This document shows, piece by piece, positions 1-10,304 of a DNA stretch of 64,000 nucleotides. The translations under genes and the position numbers were made by a program. This DNA is from Nitratireductor arenosus. Lineage in GTDB: Bacteria > Pseudomonadota > Alphaproteobacteria > Rhizobiales > Rhizobiaceae. The stretch's first letter is position 1. Each line of letters begins with the position of its first letter. The DNA is taken from assembly GCF_009742725.1 (NCBI RefSeq), contig NZ_WPHG01000001.1, positions 594,001 to 658,000 of the forward strand, in the 5' to 3' direction. Under the pieces are notes generated by a model. That model was not told the origin of the DNA and ran no database searches. It saw nothing but the letters and a program-made list of their open reading frames with translations.

Positions 1-2967
1 TTGCAGGACCGCCAGTCCCTCGCCACCGTTCTCGGCCGCGCAGGCGTCGAAGTGCCAGGAATTCATCTGTTCGAGCAGAATGGCACGGTTGACCTCGTTG
101 TCATCCACCACGAGCACGCGCGCGCCGGAGACGTCGACTGCAACGGGTTTCTTGCGCGCGCTTTCGTCGGCGACGGGCAATTCGACGGTGAACCAGAATG
201 CCGATCCCTTACCAACCACACTTTCGACACCGATCTCGCCGCCCATCAGCGCCACCAGCCGCGCCGTGATCGCCAGTCCCAACCCGGTCCCTTCATGCCG
301 ACGCGTCGAGCTGGTATCGACCTGGCTGAATTTTTCGAAGACCGTCGGCAGCTTTTCCCGCGGTATCCCAATGCCGGTATCGGATATTTCGAAGCGCAGT
401 GAAACCCGCCCCTCGCGCATCCTGCCGGACACGTCGGCCAGAACGTGTCCGGAATCGGTGAATTTCACAGCGTTGCCAAGCAGGTTGGTAACAGCCTGGC
501 GCAGACGACCGACATCGCCACTCACCGTACGCGGCAAATCGGGATCGACCCGCACGATCAACTCCAGATCCTTTTCCTTCGCCCGCGTCGACATCAGCGT
601 GGCAACGTCCTCGACCGCCTCGGCGAGATTGAAAGGCACCGGGTCGAGGACAAGCTGACCGGCGTCGATCTTGGAAAAGTCGAGAATATCGTTGATGATC
701 GTCAAAAGCGCGTTGCCCGACTTCAAGATGATGTCGGTGAAGGTTGTCTGTTTCTGGTCGAGATCGCTTTTCGCCAGCAATTCGGCCATGCCGAGCACCC
801 CGTTCATCGGGGTCCGGATCTCATGGCTCATATTGGCCAGGAATTCGGATTTGGCCCGGTCGGCAAGCACTGCGCGCTGCTCGGCCGCGCGCAGTTCCTC
901 TTCACGCTTCTTGAGTTCCGTGACATCCGTGGTCGAACCGATCAAATAGAGCGAACCATCGGAGGCGATCATCGTGCTCTTACGGGCGATTCGGTAGCTC
1001 GGCGCTCCGTCGGGACCGGTGCCGGTTTCCTCGACAACCCGCATCTCGCCGGTGTTCAGGACCACCCGGTCGGCCGCCATATAGGCTTCACCGTCGGACC
1101 CGAACACCTCCACATCGGTGCGCCCGGTGGCGGCGTCCTTGGAAAGGCCGGTCAGGTCGCACCAGCCCTGATTGACATAGGCGATGCGCAAATCCGGATG
1201 CTTGGCGTAGATGGCAACCGGCACATTGTCGATCAGCGTGCGGAAAAGCTCGTTCTCGCGCGTCGTTTCCTGCAGAGACGCCTCGCGTTGCTTCATGTCG
1301 GTGATATCGACCCGAACACCGACGAACAGCCCGTCTTCGGTGCGCGTATCGTAGACCCGAAACCAGCGGCCGTCGGGATTTCGGCGTTCGGATACCGAAT
1401 GCTCGACATGATAGCGCTTGAGTGTCTGCTCGACCCAGGTCTCGCGATCCGTGTCGTAAAGGGCATCCACCTCTGGATCGCCGGAATGGCGGAAATAGCC
1501 GGCATCGTGCGCGGTTTCGATCGCAAGCCGCAGCGACTGCCCCGGGTCGGTGAACGGCAGCAAGGCCGGTAGCGAATCCTTGATGCGCTGGTTGGATAGC
1601 ACCAGCCGGTCGTCTTTGTCGTAAATGATGACGCCGGCCGGCAGGGTCTCGATGACACGCGCCAGAAGGGTGCGCGCCTCATCGGCCTCGCGCTCGCGCC
1701 GCCGAATATCGGTGACATCGAAAACGAGGCCGGCGACATAGACGGTCCCGGTCGCGGTTTGCAGGCGGGTCTTGCGCACCAGATGCGAACGCACGGCGCC
1801 GGCGTGTTCGAAATCCTCCTCGATCTCGTAGATCTGTCCACTGGCGAGCACCCGACGCTCGCTCTCCTCAAACTGCGCCGCGTCGGCCGTACCGACAATG
1901 TCGACGGCGCGCTTGCCGAGTATCGCCGGAACGGTCGTGCCATTCAGTCTTGCGAAGGCCTCGTTGACGAAAACGAACCGCAACTCGGCATCCTTGACGA
2001 AAACCGCGTCCTCGATGCTGTTGATCGCCGCATTCGCCAGTTGCGCCCGCTCGAGTGCCTCGGCGAGATCGGCCTCGCGCTGCTTCAACGGCGTGATGTC
2101 GGTGCAGATGCCCATGCGCCCACCGTCATTCGTGGGCAGTTCACGATGCATAAGCCAGCGGCCGTCCGAAAGCCGCAGCGTCACGGCCGCAAGGGGGTCT
2201 TTCGTGCGTTGTTGGAAATAGGCCTCGCGCCACGCGGCCGCTTCAAGTCCGTCGGTCGACCAGACCCGGCGTTCGAGGCCGACATCGATGAATTCGCCGA
2301 TCGACAGCCCCGGGCGAATGACATCTTCCATGCCGCGATACAGGTTGAGCAGGGCGTCGTTGTAGAGAACGATGCGATCCTCGCCGTCATAATAGACGAA
2401 AGCGTCCTCCATGACGTTGAGAGCCGCCATCAGGCGTTCCGCGCTCGTCTGCGCGGCCGCGGGTGCCGAATCCGCGTCAGCGGCGATGCCGCCCGGCGCC
2501 ACGGTTTCGATCAATGCGGTCACGTCGCGCGCGGTGCCGCGATAGCCGGCGAAACCGCCGTTGGCGTCAAATTTCGGCACGCCCGACAGCGACACCCAGC
2601 GGCACAGCGCGCCGGGCGCGCGAATCCGCTGCAAAAACTCACGGAAGGGCCGCCGCGCAGCGAGCGTCTCGCGGTGGCTGGCAGCGACCTCGGCCGACAC
2701 CGCGTCGCGGTCGAGCGACGTCAGGCGCGAATAACCGACTATGCCCGTTCGTTTGATCCCGATGAGGGTGAGGCAGTTTTCGCCGATATCGGTATAGCGG
2801 TGAGCCGCGTCGGTTTCCCACGTCCAGTCGCATGTCAGGGCGAAAAGCTCGGCGGTGGCGGAGATATCGGTTGCGGCGGGCACGACGAGACTGTCCGGGT
2901 CGCGCCTGGTAGCGCGCGGCTTCGCCCTCTTCCGGCCTTTACCGGGACTGTTGTCGCCCTTCTCCAC
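1..2967 (-). CDS. Multi-PAS hybrid sensor histidine kinase (C-terminus beyond window)
   Basis: Autophosphorylating sensor kinase with a C-terminal receiver domain, probably cytoplasmic since no membrane segment is visible. The minus frame is open from a GTG at 2967 to the window edge (989 residues seen). About five PAS-like repeats occupy residues 30-690, some ending in typical DITxxKxRE linkers. The H-box NMSHEIRTPMNG has its phospho-acceptor His near residue 715. It is followed by the N-box (RQAVTNLLGNAVKFT), G1 (DTGIGIP) and G2 (GTGLGLAI). A receiver domain then begins with VLVVDDNEVNR and is cut by the edge. I chose the GTG because an AAGGA lies about 10 bases upstream and the first PAS domain begins soon after; a second in-frame GTG is at 2883 and the first ATG only near 2430. 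It lies downstream of secA on the same strand. The signal sensed is unknown. Confidence 0.9.
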   Translation of the reverse strand, partial: MEKGDNSPGKGRKRAKPRATRRDPDSLVVPAATDISATAELFALTCDWTWETDAAHRYTDIGENCLTLIGIKRTGIVGYSRLTSLDRDAVSAEVAASHRETLAARRPFREFLQRIRAPGALCRWVSLSGVPKFDANGGFAGYRGTARDVTALIETVAPGGIAADADSAPAAAQTSAERLMAALNVMEDAFVYYDGEDRIVLYNDALLNLYRGMEDVIRPGLSIGEFIDVGLERRVWSTDGLEAAAWREAYFQQRTKDPLAAVTLRLSDGRWLMHRELPTNDGGRMGICTDITPLKQREADLAEALERAQLANAAINSIEDAVFVKDAELRFVFVNEAFARLNGTTVPAILGKRAVDIVGTADAAQFEESERRVLASGQIYEIEEDFEHAGAVRSHLVRKTRLQTATGTVYVAGLVFDVTDIRRREREADEARTLLARVIETLPAGVIIYDKDDRLVLSNQRIKDSLPALLPFTDPGQSLRLAIETAHDAGYFRHSGDPEVDALYDTDRETWVEQTLKRYHVEHSVSERRNPDGRWFRVYDTRTEDGLFVGVRVDITDMKQREASLQETTRENELFRTLIDNVPVAIYAKHPDLRIAYVNQGWCDLTGLSKDAATGRTDVEVFGSDGEAYMAADRVVLNTGEMRVVEETGTGPDGAPSYRIARKSTMIASDGSLYLIGSTTDVTELKKREEELRAAEQRAVLADRAKSEFLANMSHEIRTPMNGVLGMAELLAKSDLDQKQTTFTDIILKSGNALLTIINDILDFSKIDAGQLVLDPVPFNLAEAVEDVATLMSTRAKEKDLELIVRVDPDLPRTVSGDVGRLRQAVTNLLGNAVKFTDSGHVLADVSGRMREGRVSLRFEISDTGIGIPREKLPTVFEKFSQVDTSSTRRHEGTGLGLAITARLVALMGGEIGVESVVGKGSAFWFTVELPVADESARKKPVAVDVSGARVLVVDDNEVNRAILLEQMNSWHFDACAAENGGEGLAVLQ

Positions 2968-3087
2968 CCTGGCGGCGTCCTTTTCGGCACCTCTTGCCGG
3001 TTAAGGATGAGCGACAAGGCTTAACGTTCCGCTAACCCTGTTGCACGTCGGTAGCGACATCGTGCAGGTAATCGACCCGCTTCTCCG

Positions 3088-5814
3088 TCACGCGAAAGCG
3101 CCGTGGCAGTGCTTGAATTTCTTGCCCGATCCGCACGGGCAGGCCTCGTTGCGGCCCACCTTGCCCCAACTCGACGGGTCTTGCGGATCGCGATCCTCCG
3201 GCGCCACAACGCGTGAAGACTGCAGCGCAAGCGTATCGCCATCGTCGCCGAAATCGTCTTCGCCGGTACTGGCGTCGAGATGGTGGCCCTCCGCCTCCGG
3301 CGCCTCAGGTGGCGGCGCGTCCGCCGCCTCGCGAACCAGTTCGACGCGCATGAGCTGCGCCGTCACCGCCTGGCGCAGACTGCCGAGCATGCCCTGGAAG
3401 AGTTCGAACGCCTCGGATTTGTACTCGTTGAGCGGATCGCGTTGCGCATAGCCGCGGAAGCCGATCACCGAACGCAGATGGTCGAGATTGACCAGGTGTT
3501 CACGCCACAGATGGTCGACCGTCTGCAGCAGGATGGATTTTTCGACATAGGTCATGACTTCCGGGCCGAAGCGCTCCGCGCGATCCGCGGCCGCCTTTTC
3601 CGTCGCCTCGGTGAGACGTAGGCGGATCGCCTCCTCTTCGATCCCCTCCTCCATGGCCCAGTCCTCGACCGGCAAGTCGAGGTTGAGATAGGCGGCTACG
3701 CCCTGTTTGAGACCATCGACGTCCCATTGCTCGGCATAGGCGTTTTCGGGGATGTGCTTGGCGACCAGGTCGTCGATCACGTCCTGGCGCATCTCGGCGA
3801 CCGTGTCGGACAGGTTCTCCCCGTCCATCAATTCCAGCCGCTGCTCGAACACAACCTTGCGCTGGTCGTTCATCACGTCGTCGAACTTCAGCAGGTTCTT
3901 GCGGATATCGAAATTGCGCGCCTCGACCTTTTTCTGGGCTTTCTCCAACGCCTTGTTGATCCAGGGATGGATGATTGCCTCGTCTTCCTTCAGGCCAAGC
4001 TTCTTAAGCATGCCGTCCATGCGCTCGGATCCGAAGATGCGCATCAGATCGTCCTGCAACGACAGGAAGAACTTCGAACGCCCCGGGTCGCCCTGACGGC
4101 CGGAGCGGCCGCGCAGCTGGTTGTCGATGCGACGGCTTTCATGGCGTTCGGTGGCCAAAACATAGAGCCCGCCGGCGGCAAGCGCCTCGCCCTTCAGCCT
4201 CAAAACGTCCTCGCGGATCGCCTTTTCCCGCGCGTCCCGCTCGGAGCCGTCCGGCATGTCGCCGAGTTCCTCCTGGATCCGCAATTCGGCGTTGCCGCCA
4301 AGTTGGATATCGGTGCCGCGCCCCGCCATATTGGTGGCGATCGTGATCGCGCCCGGCTTGCCGGCCTGGGCGATGATCTGCGCCTCGCGCTCATGATGGC
4401 GGGCGTTGAGAACCTCGAAACCCGGCAAGCCTTCCTTGCGCATCAGCTCGGCCAGATATTCGGATTTCTCGATCGAGGTCGTGCCGACCAGGATCGGCTG
4501 GTTGCGCCCGTTGGCCTCGCGGATTTCACGCACGATGGCGCGGAATTTTTCCTCCGCGGTGCGGTAGACCTCATCGTCCTCGTCGAGGCGCGCGACCGGA
4601 AGGTTGGTCGGGATTTCCGAAACGCCTAGCCCATAGATATTGCCGAACTCCTCGGCTTCGGTCGAGGCGGTGCCGGTCATGCCGGCGAGCTTGTTGTACA
4701 TTCGGAAGTAGTTCTGGAAGGTGATCGAGGCCAGAGTCTGGTTTTCGGGTTGGACCTGCACATGTTCCTTGGCCTCGAGCGCTTGGTGCAGGCCTTCCGA
4801 AAAGCGCCGGCCCGGCATCATGCGACCGGTGAATTCGTCGATGATGACAACCTCGCCATCGCGCACGATGTAGTCCTTGTCGCGCTGAAACAGCCGGTGC
4901 GCCTTAAGCGCGTTGTTGATGTGGTGCACGACGGCGACGTTCTCCACATCGTAGAGCGTCTCCCCCTTCAACATGCCTGCCTCACGCAACAGGTTTTCCA
5001 CCTTTTCCGTGCCCTGCTCAGTGAAAGTGGCGGTGCGCTGCTTCTCGTCGATCTCGTAATCGGCCTCATCCAGCCCCGGAATGAAGGTGTCGACCTGGTT
5101 ATAGAGCTCCGAGCGGTCGTCGAGCGGACCGGAAATGATCAACGGCGTGCGCGCTTCATCGATCAGGATGGAATCGACCTCGTCGACGATCGCGTAGTTG
5201 TGAACCCGTTGCACCATCTGCGCGCGCTCATATTTCATATTGTCGCGCAGATAATCGAAGCCGAGTTCGTTGTTGGTGCCGTAGGTGACGTCGCAGCCAT
5301 AAGCCTCACGACGCTCCTCGTCGGAAAGGCCGTGCACGATCACGCCCGTGGTCAGGCCGAGGAAACCGTAGACCTTGCTCATCCATTCCGCGTCGCGGCG
5401 GGCGAGATAGTCGTTCACCGTCACCACGTGCACGCCCTTGCCCTCAAGCGCGTTCAGATAAACCGGCAACGTGGCAACCAGCGTCTTGCCCTCGCCCGTC
5501 TTCATCTCGGCGATCGAGCCGTCGTGCAAAACCATGCCGCCGACGAGCTGGACGTCGAACGGCCGCAGCCCCAGCGCGCGCTTGGCGGCTTCGCGCACGG
5601 TCGCGAAGGCCGGCACCAGCATGTCGTCGAGCGAGGCTCCAGCCGCGACTTTCTCGCGGAACTCGGCCGTCTTGGCTTTCAGTTGCTCGTCCGTCAGCGC
5701 TTCCATTTCAGACTCGAGCGCATTGATCGCCTCGACGCGCGGTCGAAGCCCCTTAATGCGGCGGTCGTTGGAGGACCCGAATATCTTGCGGGCGAGGACA
5801 CCGAGGCTGACCAT
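3088..5814 (-). CDS. secA: Protein translocase ATPase SecA
   Basis: Motor ATPase that drives preproteins through SecYEG. The product is 908 residues, the usual proteobacterial length. Walker A is GEGKT at residues 107-111; the DEAD-type segment is [15 protein letters not shown] near 212. The helicase-like second nucleotide-binding fold contains [10 protein letters not shown] and the arginine-finger region [13 protein letters not shown]. The C-terminal zinc motif is intact, with Cys892, Cys894, Cys903 and His904, which binds SecB and phospholipid in known SecA proteins. It is divergent from the PPIase gene at 6058, a common neighbour in Rhizobiales, which links export and folding of secreted proteins. 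Confidence 0.99.
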   Translation of the reverse strand: MVSLGVLARKIFGSSNDRRIKGLRPRVEAINALESEMEALTDEQLKAKTAEFREKVAAGASLDDMLVPAFATVREAAKRALGLRPFDVQLVGGMVLHDGSIAEMKTGEGKTLVATLPVYLNALEGKGVHVVTVNDYLARRDAEWMSKVYGFLGLTTGVIVHGLSDEERREAYGCDVTYGTNNELGFDYLRDNMKYERAQMVQRVHNYAIVDEVDSILIDEARTPLIISGPLDDRSELYNQVDTFIPGLDEADYEIDEKQRTATFTEQGTEKVENLLREAGMLKGETLYDVENVAVVHHINNALKAHRLFQRDKDYIVRDGEVVIIDEFTGRMMPGRRFSEGLHQALEAKEHVQVQPENQTLASITFQNYFRMYNKLAGMTGTASTEAEEFGNIYGLGVSEIPTNLPVARLDEDDEVYRTAEEKFRAIVREIREANGRNQPILVGTTSIEKSEYLAELMRKEGLPGFEVLNARHHEREAQIIAQAGKPGAITIATNMAGRGTDIQLGGNAELRIQEELGDMPDGSERDAREKAIREDVLRLKGEALAAGGLYVLATERHESRRIDNQLRGRSGRQGDPGRSKFFLSLQDDLMRIFGSERMDGMLKKLGLKEDEAIIHPWINKALEKAQKKVEARNFDIRKNLLKFDDVMNDQRKVVFEQRLELMDGENLSDTVAEMRQDVIDDLVAKHIPENAYAEQWDVDGLKQGVAAYLNLDLPVEDWAMEEGIEEEAIRLRLTEATEKAAADRAERFGPEVMTYVEKSILLQTVDHLWREHLVNLDHLRSVIGFRGYAQRDPLNEYKSEAFELFQGMLGSLRQAVTAQLMRVELVREAADAPPPEAPEAEGHHLDASTGEDDFGDDGDTLALQSSRVVAPEDRDPQDPSSWGKVGRNEACPCGSGKKFKHCHGAFA

Positions 5815-5939
5815 CAGATGGTCCTTTCGATCAATTATTTCCCGGTTGAACCGGCCGAAACCTGCTTGCGATCGCGATTTGAGCGGATCAAGGATGTAAA
5901 AAGCGCCCGGAAAACGGTTATGGACGCGAAGCCGAAGGA

Positions 5940-5968
5940 CAGATAAGAGGGGCCCACCGTGATGTCAA
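5940..5968 (-). promoter_or_regulatory. Candidate sigma70-type promoter of secA
   Basis: On the minus strand a perfect TTGACA (plus-strand 5963-5968) is followed 17 bases later by TATCTG (plus-strand 5940-5945). It would give a leader of roughly 120 bases before secA. The -10 is only a partial match, so this is a sequence-based suggestion. Confidence 0.35.
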
Positions 5969-6057
5969 CTTGACGCCGGGGAGCGGCGGCACGCGGATTT
6001 TCGCCGTATTGACGCCCATATTGGCGCCATCCTGCGCGCTGTTTTCTGGAGACATTC

Positions 6058-6918
6058 ATGCCCGTATCCTACGCCTTCCGTCCCCTGCTTGCCTGCGGAG
6101 CAGCATTGGCGCTTTCAATCTGCGCCGCAACGGCCGGTTTTGCGGCGGAAACGGACGTAGTCGCGACCGTCGACGGCGCCGCCATCACCGAAGGCGATCT
6201 CACCATCGCCGAAAGCGACCTTGATCCGCAATTCAACCAGTTGCCGCCCGAGAAGCGCCGCGCCGCCGCGCTTTCTGCCATTATCGAGATCCGGCTGCTT
6301 GCCGCCGCGGCCGAGGCCGGCGGGCTCGCCGACGACGACGCGTTCAAGCGCCGCATGGCGTTCCTGCGCGACCGGGCCCTGCACAGCGCCTTCGTCGAGG
6401 AGAATGTCGCCGCCAAGGTTGGCGAGGACGCGGTGCGCGAACGTTATGACCGGGAGATCGCCAACACGCCGCCCGCCAACGAAATCCGGGCCCGCCACAT
6501 CCTCGTCAAGACCAGGGAAGAAGCCGAGGCGATCATCGCCCAGCTCGAAACCGGTGGCGATTTCGAGGCGATCGCCAAGGAGAAGTCGACCGACGGTGCC
6601 GCCGCGCAAGGCGGCGACCTCGGTTATTTCGGCCCCGGCCAGATGGTGCCCGCCTTCGAAAAGGCGGCCTTTGCGATCGAGGTCGGTGAATTTTCCAAGG
6701 AACCGGTCGAGACCCAGTTCGGCTTCCATGTGATCAAGGTCGAGGACAAGCGCGCGCAACAGCCGCCGGCCTTCGACAAGGTCAAGGAGCAATTGCGCTC
6801 GCTGCTCTTGCGCGAGGCCTATTTCGGCGCCGTTAAAGATCTGCGTGAAAAGGCCGAAATCGACATTTCCGATCCGACCCTAAAGGAGGCGGTCGATACG
6901 CTCGACCGAAGCGAATAG
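6058..6918 (+). CDS. Periplasmic parvulin-type peptidyl-prolyl cis-trans isomerase
   Basis: PrsA/SurA-like foldase for exported proteins (286 residues). Residues 1-29 form a Sec signal peptide with an Ala-rich core and cleavage expected after FAA. An N-terminal SurA-like helical domain covers about 35-130. The parvulin domain, about 140-235, shows the family signatures RARHILVKT, GGDLGYFGPGQMVPAFE and TQFGFHVIKV. A charged tail follows. It is transcribed away from secA and is 24 bases from argJ. It could be called PpiD-like, but it has no transmembrane anchor other than the signal peptide. Confidence 0.93.
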   Translation: MPVSYAFRPLLACGAALALSICAATAGFAAETDVVATVDGAAITEGDLTIAESDLDPQFNQLPPEKRRAAALSAIIEIRLLAAAAEAGGLADDDAFKRRMAFLRDRALHSAFVEENVAAKVGEDAVRERYDREIANTPPANEIRARHILVKTREEAEAIIAQLETGGDFEAIAKEKSTDGAAAQGGDLGYFGPGQMVPAFEKAAFAIEVGEFSKEPVETQFGFHVIKVEDKRAQQPPAFDKVKEQLRSLLLREAYFGAVKDLREKAEIDISDPTLKEAVDTLDRSE

Positions 6919-6942
6919 GCAACGGTTCGTCGAGACAAAGCC

Positions 6943-8184
6943 ATGTCGACCGCCATTTCCCCTCTGGCCCCGAAGAAGACCCCCGTGCTGCCGGCCCTCG
7001 ACGGCGCGAGGATCGCCACCGCGGCCGCCGGCATAAAATATAAGGGCCGCACCGACCTGATGGTCATGGTGTTCGAGCCCGGCACGCAGGCGGCCGGGGT
7101 TTTCACGCGCTCGAAATGCCCGTCCGCGCCGGTCGATTTCTGCCGCGCCAATCTGACAACGGGCGCGGCCCGTATCCTGGTGGTCAATTCCGGCAACGCC
7201 AACGCCTTCACCGGGCGCAGGGGTCAGGAGGCGACGCACCTGACCGCGGAAGCGGCCGCGCGGGCCGCCGGCTGCGAAACCGGCGACGTCTTTCTGGCGT
7301 CGACGGGCGTCATCGGCGAGCCGCTTGAAACCGGCCGTTTCACCCATCTCCTCGACCATCTCGTCGCCGACGCCGAGCCGGACCGCTGGTCCGAAGCCGG
7401 CAAGGCGATCATGACGACGGACACCTATCCCAAATATGCTACCGCCACGGTGAAGCTCGACGGCGCCGACATCACGATCAACGGCATCGCCAAGGGCGCG
7501 GGCATGGTCGCGCCCGACATGGCCACCATGCTGTCCTTCGTCGTCACCGACGCGCCGATCGACGCCACCGTGCTGCAGACGCTGCTGCGCCAAGGCGTCG
7601 GCCGGTCGTTCAATTCGATCACCGTCGACAGCGACACCTCGACCAGCGACACGCTGATGTTGTTTGCGACGGGTGCCGCCGAACGGCGGGGTGCGCCACG
7701 CATAGACGATGCCGCCGACCGTCGGCTGGTGCCGTTCCGGCGCGCGCTGAACCGGATCCTGAAGAATCTCGCCCTCCAGGTCGTCCGCGACGGCGAGGGC
7801 GCACGCAAGGAAATCGAAATCACCGTTTCGGGCGCGCGGTCGGCCCGTTCGGCAAAGCGCATCGCGCTGTCGATCGCCAATTCGCCCTTGGTCAAGACCG
7901 CGGTTGCGGGCGAGGACGCAAATTGGGGCCGTGTTGTCATGGCTGTGGGCAAAGCCGGCGAGCCCGCCGACCGCGACCGCCTGGCGATCAGCTTCGGCGA
8001 ACACCGCGTCGCCTTCGCGGGCGAGCGCGACCCGTCCTATTCGGAGGACGCCGTGTCGCGCTATATGGAGGGCGAACGCATCGCGATCGGCGTCGACATC
8101 GGTATCGGTCGTGGCCGAGCCACCGTATGGACCTGCGACCTGACGAAGGAATATGTCGCCATCAATGGCGACTACCGTAGCTAG
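6943..8184 (+). CDS. argJ: Bifunctional glutamate N-acetyltransferase / amino-acid N-acetyltransferase ArgJ
   Basis: Transfers acetyl from N-acetylornithine to glutamate in cyclic arginine synthesis and may also make N-acetylglutamate from acetyl-CoA. The 413-residue precursor carries the autocleavage motif ATML within [11 protein letters not shown], which yields alpha and beta chains with Thr195 as the new N-terminal nucleophile. KGAGM, just before it, is also conserved. The alphaproteobacterial neighbours (PPIase before, GNAT and mutT after) support the call. The TAG stop codon coincides with the first bases of the inverted-repeat element at 8182-8343. Confidence 0.98.
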   Translation: MSTAISPLAPKKTPVLPALDGARIATAAAGIKYKGRTDLMVMVFEPGTQAAGVFTRSKCPSAPVDFCRANLTTGAARILVVNSGNANAFTGRRGQEATHLTAEAAARAAGCETGDVFLASTGVIGEPLETGRFTHLLDHLVADAEPDRWSEAGKAIMTTDTYPKYATATVKLDGADITINGIAKGAGMVAPDMATMLSFVVTDAPIDATVLQTLLRQGVGRSFNSITVDSDTSTSDTLMLFATGAAERRGAPRIDDAADRRLVPFRRALNRILKNLALQVVRDGEGARKEIEITVSGARSARSAKRIALSIANSPLVKTAVAGEDANWGRVVMAVGKAGEPADRDRLAISFGEHRVAFAGERDPSYSEDAVSRYMEGERIAIGVDIGIGRGRATVWTCDLTKEYVAINGDYRS

Positions 8185-8343
8185 AGCCGTTGATCTTTAA
8201 ATGGAATCGTTTGACCGGCGGGATTTCGTGGTTTGGCTAGAAGCGCGTGGCGATGCGGTGTTAGCACCATGGGCCGCGCGCGACGCTGTCCAGGGCGCGA
8301 AAGACCAAGGTCTGACGCTCCCATTTAAAGACCGACGGCTCTA
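8182..8343. repeat. Dispersed intergenic element, copy 1, with 23-bp terminal inverted repeats
   Basis: The left end (8182-8204, TAGAGCCGTTG... TTTAAATGG) and right end (8321-8343, CCATTTAAAG...GGCTCTA) are inverted repeats matching at 21 of 23 positions. The roughly 116-bp core is clearly related to 10305-10442, including an identical 18-mer AGCGCGTGGCGATGCGGT and a near-identical run around GACGC(T/C)GTCCAGGG. It has no ORF of note. Structure and size resemble a MITE or a rhizobial intergenic palindromic element. It may also form a transcription-terminating hairpin between argJ and the GNAT gene. Confidence 0.75.
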
Positions 8344-8357
8344 AGCGGGGGCACCAC

Positions 8358-9134
8358 GTGCGGACGAGTATCGAAAACAGGGCCGATCTGGCCAAGGTCC
8401 GGCGCTACGAGGCGGCGGGTTTTCGCGCCTGGCCGGCGAGTTTCGTCATCTATGACGGCACGTGGCTGGTCCGGTTGACGGCAGGCCTTCCGGCAAAACG
8501 TCTCAATTCCGTAAATCCGCTCGATCCGCGCGACGACGGCAGGCTCAATGAAAGGCTGGCGCGTGTGCGGCGGCGTTTCGACGGCTACGGCCGGCCCCTG
8601 ACCTTTCGCATGTCGCCGCTGGCCGGCCACGCCCTGGCCCATCACCTCGACCAGGAGGGCTGGACCCGCTTCGGCGAATCGATCGTCATGCACGCACCCT
8701 TGGAAGAAGCCGGATTGAAGGGCGCCATCGACCAGATTCCGCTGCAGGATGTGGGACGTTTCGTCGGCGCGGCACTGGACATCCATGCCCTCGACCCGGC
8801 CCTGCGTCCGGGATTGTCGGAAGTGATCGGCTCGATCGAGCCCGAGACCGGATTGTTCGTGCTCGAAGGCGAAAATCAGCCCGTGGCGACCGCGATCTGC
8901 GTTCTCGACAGCGACCTGGCCGGCCTGTTCGAAGTCGCAACGCTGCTGGAAAAACGAGGCCGCGGTTATGGCCGGCGTGTGGTGCAGGCCGCGTTGAAAT
9001 GGGCCCGCCAGCGCGGCGCGCGCGAGGCATGGCTGCAGGTCGAGGCCGGCAACGCCCACGCGCTCGGCCTTTATCGCGCGCTCGGCTTTCGCGAGGCCTA
9101 TCGCTACCACTATCGGCGCCCGCCCGGTTCATGA
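8358..9134 (+). CDS. GNAT family N-acetyltransferase
   Basis: Acetyl-CoA-dependent acyltransferase of unknown substrate (258 residues, GTG start at 8358 immediately after the repeat element). The GNAT core is in the C-terminal half: VATLLEKRGRGYGRRVVQA is the acetyl-CoA-binding motif A (R/Q-x-x-G-x-G/A), and NAHALGLYRALGFREAYRYHYR is motif B. The N-terminal 120 residues are a less conserved GNAT-like half. Its stop overlaps the mutT start (ATGA), so the two are translationally coupled; this arrangement beside argJ recurs in Rhizobiales. Confidence 0.88.
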   Translation: MRTSIENRADLAKVRRYEAAGFRAWPASFVIYDGTWLVRLTAGLPAKRLNSVNPLDPRDDGRLNERLARVRRRFDGYGRPLTFRMSPLAGHALAHHLDQEGWTRFGESIVMHAPLEEAGLKGAIDQIPLQDVGRFVGAALDIHALDPALRPGLSEVIGSIEPETGLFVLEGENQPVATAICVLDSDLAGLFEVATLLEKRGRGYGRRVVQAALKWARQRGAREAWLQVEAGNAHALGLYRALGFREAYRYHYRRPPGS

Positions 9135-9550
9135 CGTCTCGCCAACCCGCCAATCCGGTTGTCCTGGTCGCCGCCTGCGCGCTGGTCGATGCGGATGGGC
9201 GCATCCTGATCGCGCAGCGACCCGCGGGCAAGGCGCTGGCCGGCCTATGGGAATTTCCCGGCGGCAAGGTCGAGGCCGGCGAAACGCCGGAAACGGCTCT
9301 GATCCGGGAACTGGAGGAAGAACTCGGCCTCACGACCTGGGCCTCTTGCCTTGCGCCGCTGACCTTCGCCAGTCACGCCTACGAGACCTTTCACCTGCTG
9401 ATGCCGCTGTTCGTATGCCGCAGGTTCGACGGCACGGCGACCGGGCGCGAGGGCCAGGCGATCAAATGGGTTCGGCCCCGCGCGCTGCGCGACTACCCTA
9501 TGCCGCCCGCCGACGAGCCTCTGATCGCGCATCTGATCGACCTGTTGTGA
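9131..9550 (+). CDS. mutT: Nudix hydrolase MutT (8-oxo-dGTP diphosphatase)
   Basis: Hydrolyses oxidised guanine nucleotides to prevent A:T to C:G transversions. The 139-residue protein has a perfect Nudix box GX5EX7REUXEEXGU at Gly45-Leu67 (GKVEAGE, then RELEEELGL). The opening WEFPGGKVE is typical of MutT itself. The start at 9131 overlaps the GNAT stop by four bases; longer in-frame extensions run into the GNAT gene and lack family similarity. Confidence 0.94.
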   Translation: MTSRQPANPVVLVAACALVDADGRILIAQRPAGKALAGLWEFPGGKVEAGETPETALIRELEEELGLTTWASCLAPLTFASHAYETFHLLMPLFVCRRFDGTATGREGQAIKWVRPRALRDYPMPPADEPLIAHLIDLL

Positions 9551-9672
9551 TCGACACGCCCGCGCGCCACTCGCGCAAACAGCGTTAATGGATCGTTTAG
9601 CCACGCATGACATTTTTAACCGGAACGGCCGGCCGGTGCCGGTTTTGCGACGTGACTGCCGGGGATGGACCG

Positions 9673-9990
9673 ATGCGATCAGAACGGGAATGGCGGGCAG
9701 ATGACATGGACACGGCTTCTCTCCTGAGCGGGACCGGGTTGAGTGCGGTACGCTTGGCGCTTTTGTTCGGGGCGGGCGCGGTGATGCTCGGCCTCATCGT
9801 GGCTCCGCTTGCCGAAAAGCGGTTTTCCGGCGGTGTCGTTACCGCCGACAGCTTCTACGGCGTGGACATGACCAGCACGGGCTCGATCCGCTCGGGCAGG
9901 ACCTACACCGTGCGCAAGAGCGTCCTCCAAACGGTTCCGGGCGCGGCCTGTATCATCAGCGGTGATGGCCGCCAGATCGGCGATTGCTGA
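9673..9990 (+). CDS. Small single-pass membrane protein, unknown function
   Basis: A product of 105 residues if it starts at the ATG at 9673, preceded by GGGGA; ATG 9706 (MDTASLL) is an alternative. One hydrophobic segment, about residues 25-45 (VRLALLFGAGAVMLGLIVAP), is followed by a polar tail rich in Ser, Thr and Gly that ends with Cys residues (GAACIISGDGRQIGDC). It precedes a Flp pilin gene and may belong to pilus-related functions, but I recognise no family. Confidence 0.6.
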   Translation: MRSEREWRADDMDTASLLSGTGLSAVRLALLFGAGAVMLGLIVAPLAEKRFSGGVVTADSFYGVDMTSTGSIRSGRTYTVRKSVLQTVPGAACIISGDGRQIGDC

Positions 9991-10126
9991 CTACGGTTCC
10001 CCCGTATCCGCCTCGGGATCGAGCGTCATCCGGCTTCCGACGCAGATAAGCTGCGGTTAACCGCCCTTGTTAAGGCTTTCTCACGGCTTTGCGGGTAGTT
10101 TCATGGCAAAGGAAAGGTGCCGGACC

Positions 10127-10294
10127 ATGCTTTTGCGGTTTTGGAGGGATGAATCCGGTGCGACGGTCGTCGAATACGGTATTATCGTGGCCGTGTTGTC
10201 GATGACCATCATTGCCTCGGTGGCCATGGTGGCTGGCGAAATCGAAACCTTGTTCGCCGACCCCGCCGGCAAGCTCCAGCAGACGCTCGATTAA
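10127..10294 (+). CDS. Flp/Fap-type pilin component
   Basis: Small type IVb (Flp) pilin of 55 residues. A short N-terminal leader (MLLRFWRDESG) is followed by the conserved ATVVEYG/IIVA segment and a hydrophobic helix to about residue 40. The Glu at +5 of the mature chain typical of type IV pilins is in VVEYG. I chose ATG 10127 because AAAGGAAAGG lies at proper spacing; ATG 10103 adds eight residues. No tad/cpa assembly genes are in the window, so secretion machinery must lie elsewhere. Confidence 0.88.
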   Translation: MLLRFWRDESGATVVEYGIIVAVLSMTIIASVAMVAGEIETLFADPAGKLQQTLD

Positions 10295-10304
10295 CGCCAT
10301 TCAT

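Noticed and set aside
445-5946. Long plus-strand ORFs opposite the kinase and secA (e.g. 1759-3024, 3727-4629, 4750-5946)
   Set aside because: They mirror real minus-strand genes with full family motifs; their translations are Arg/Gly/Leu-rich shadows typical of high G+C DNA.
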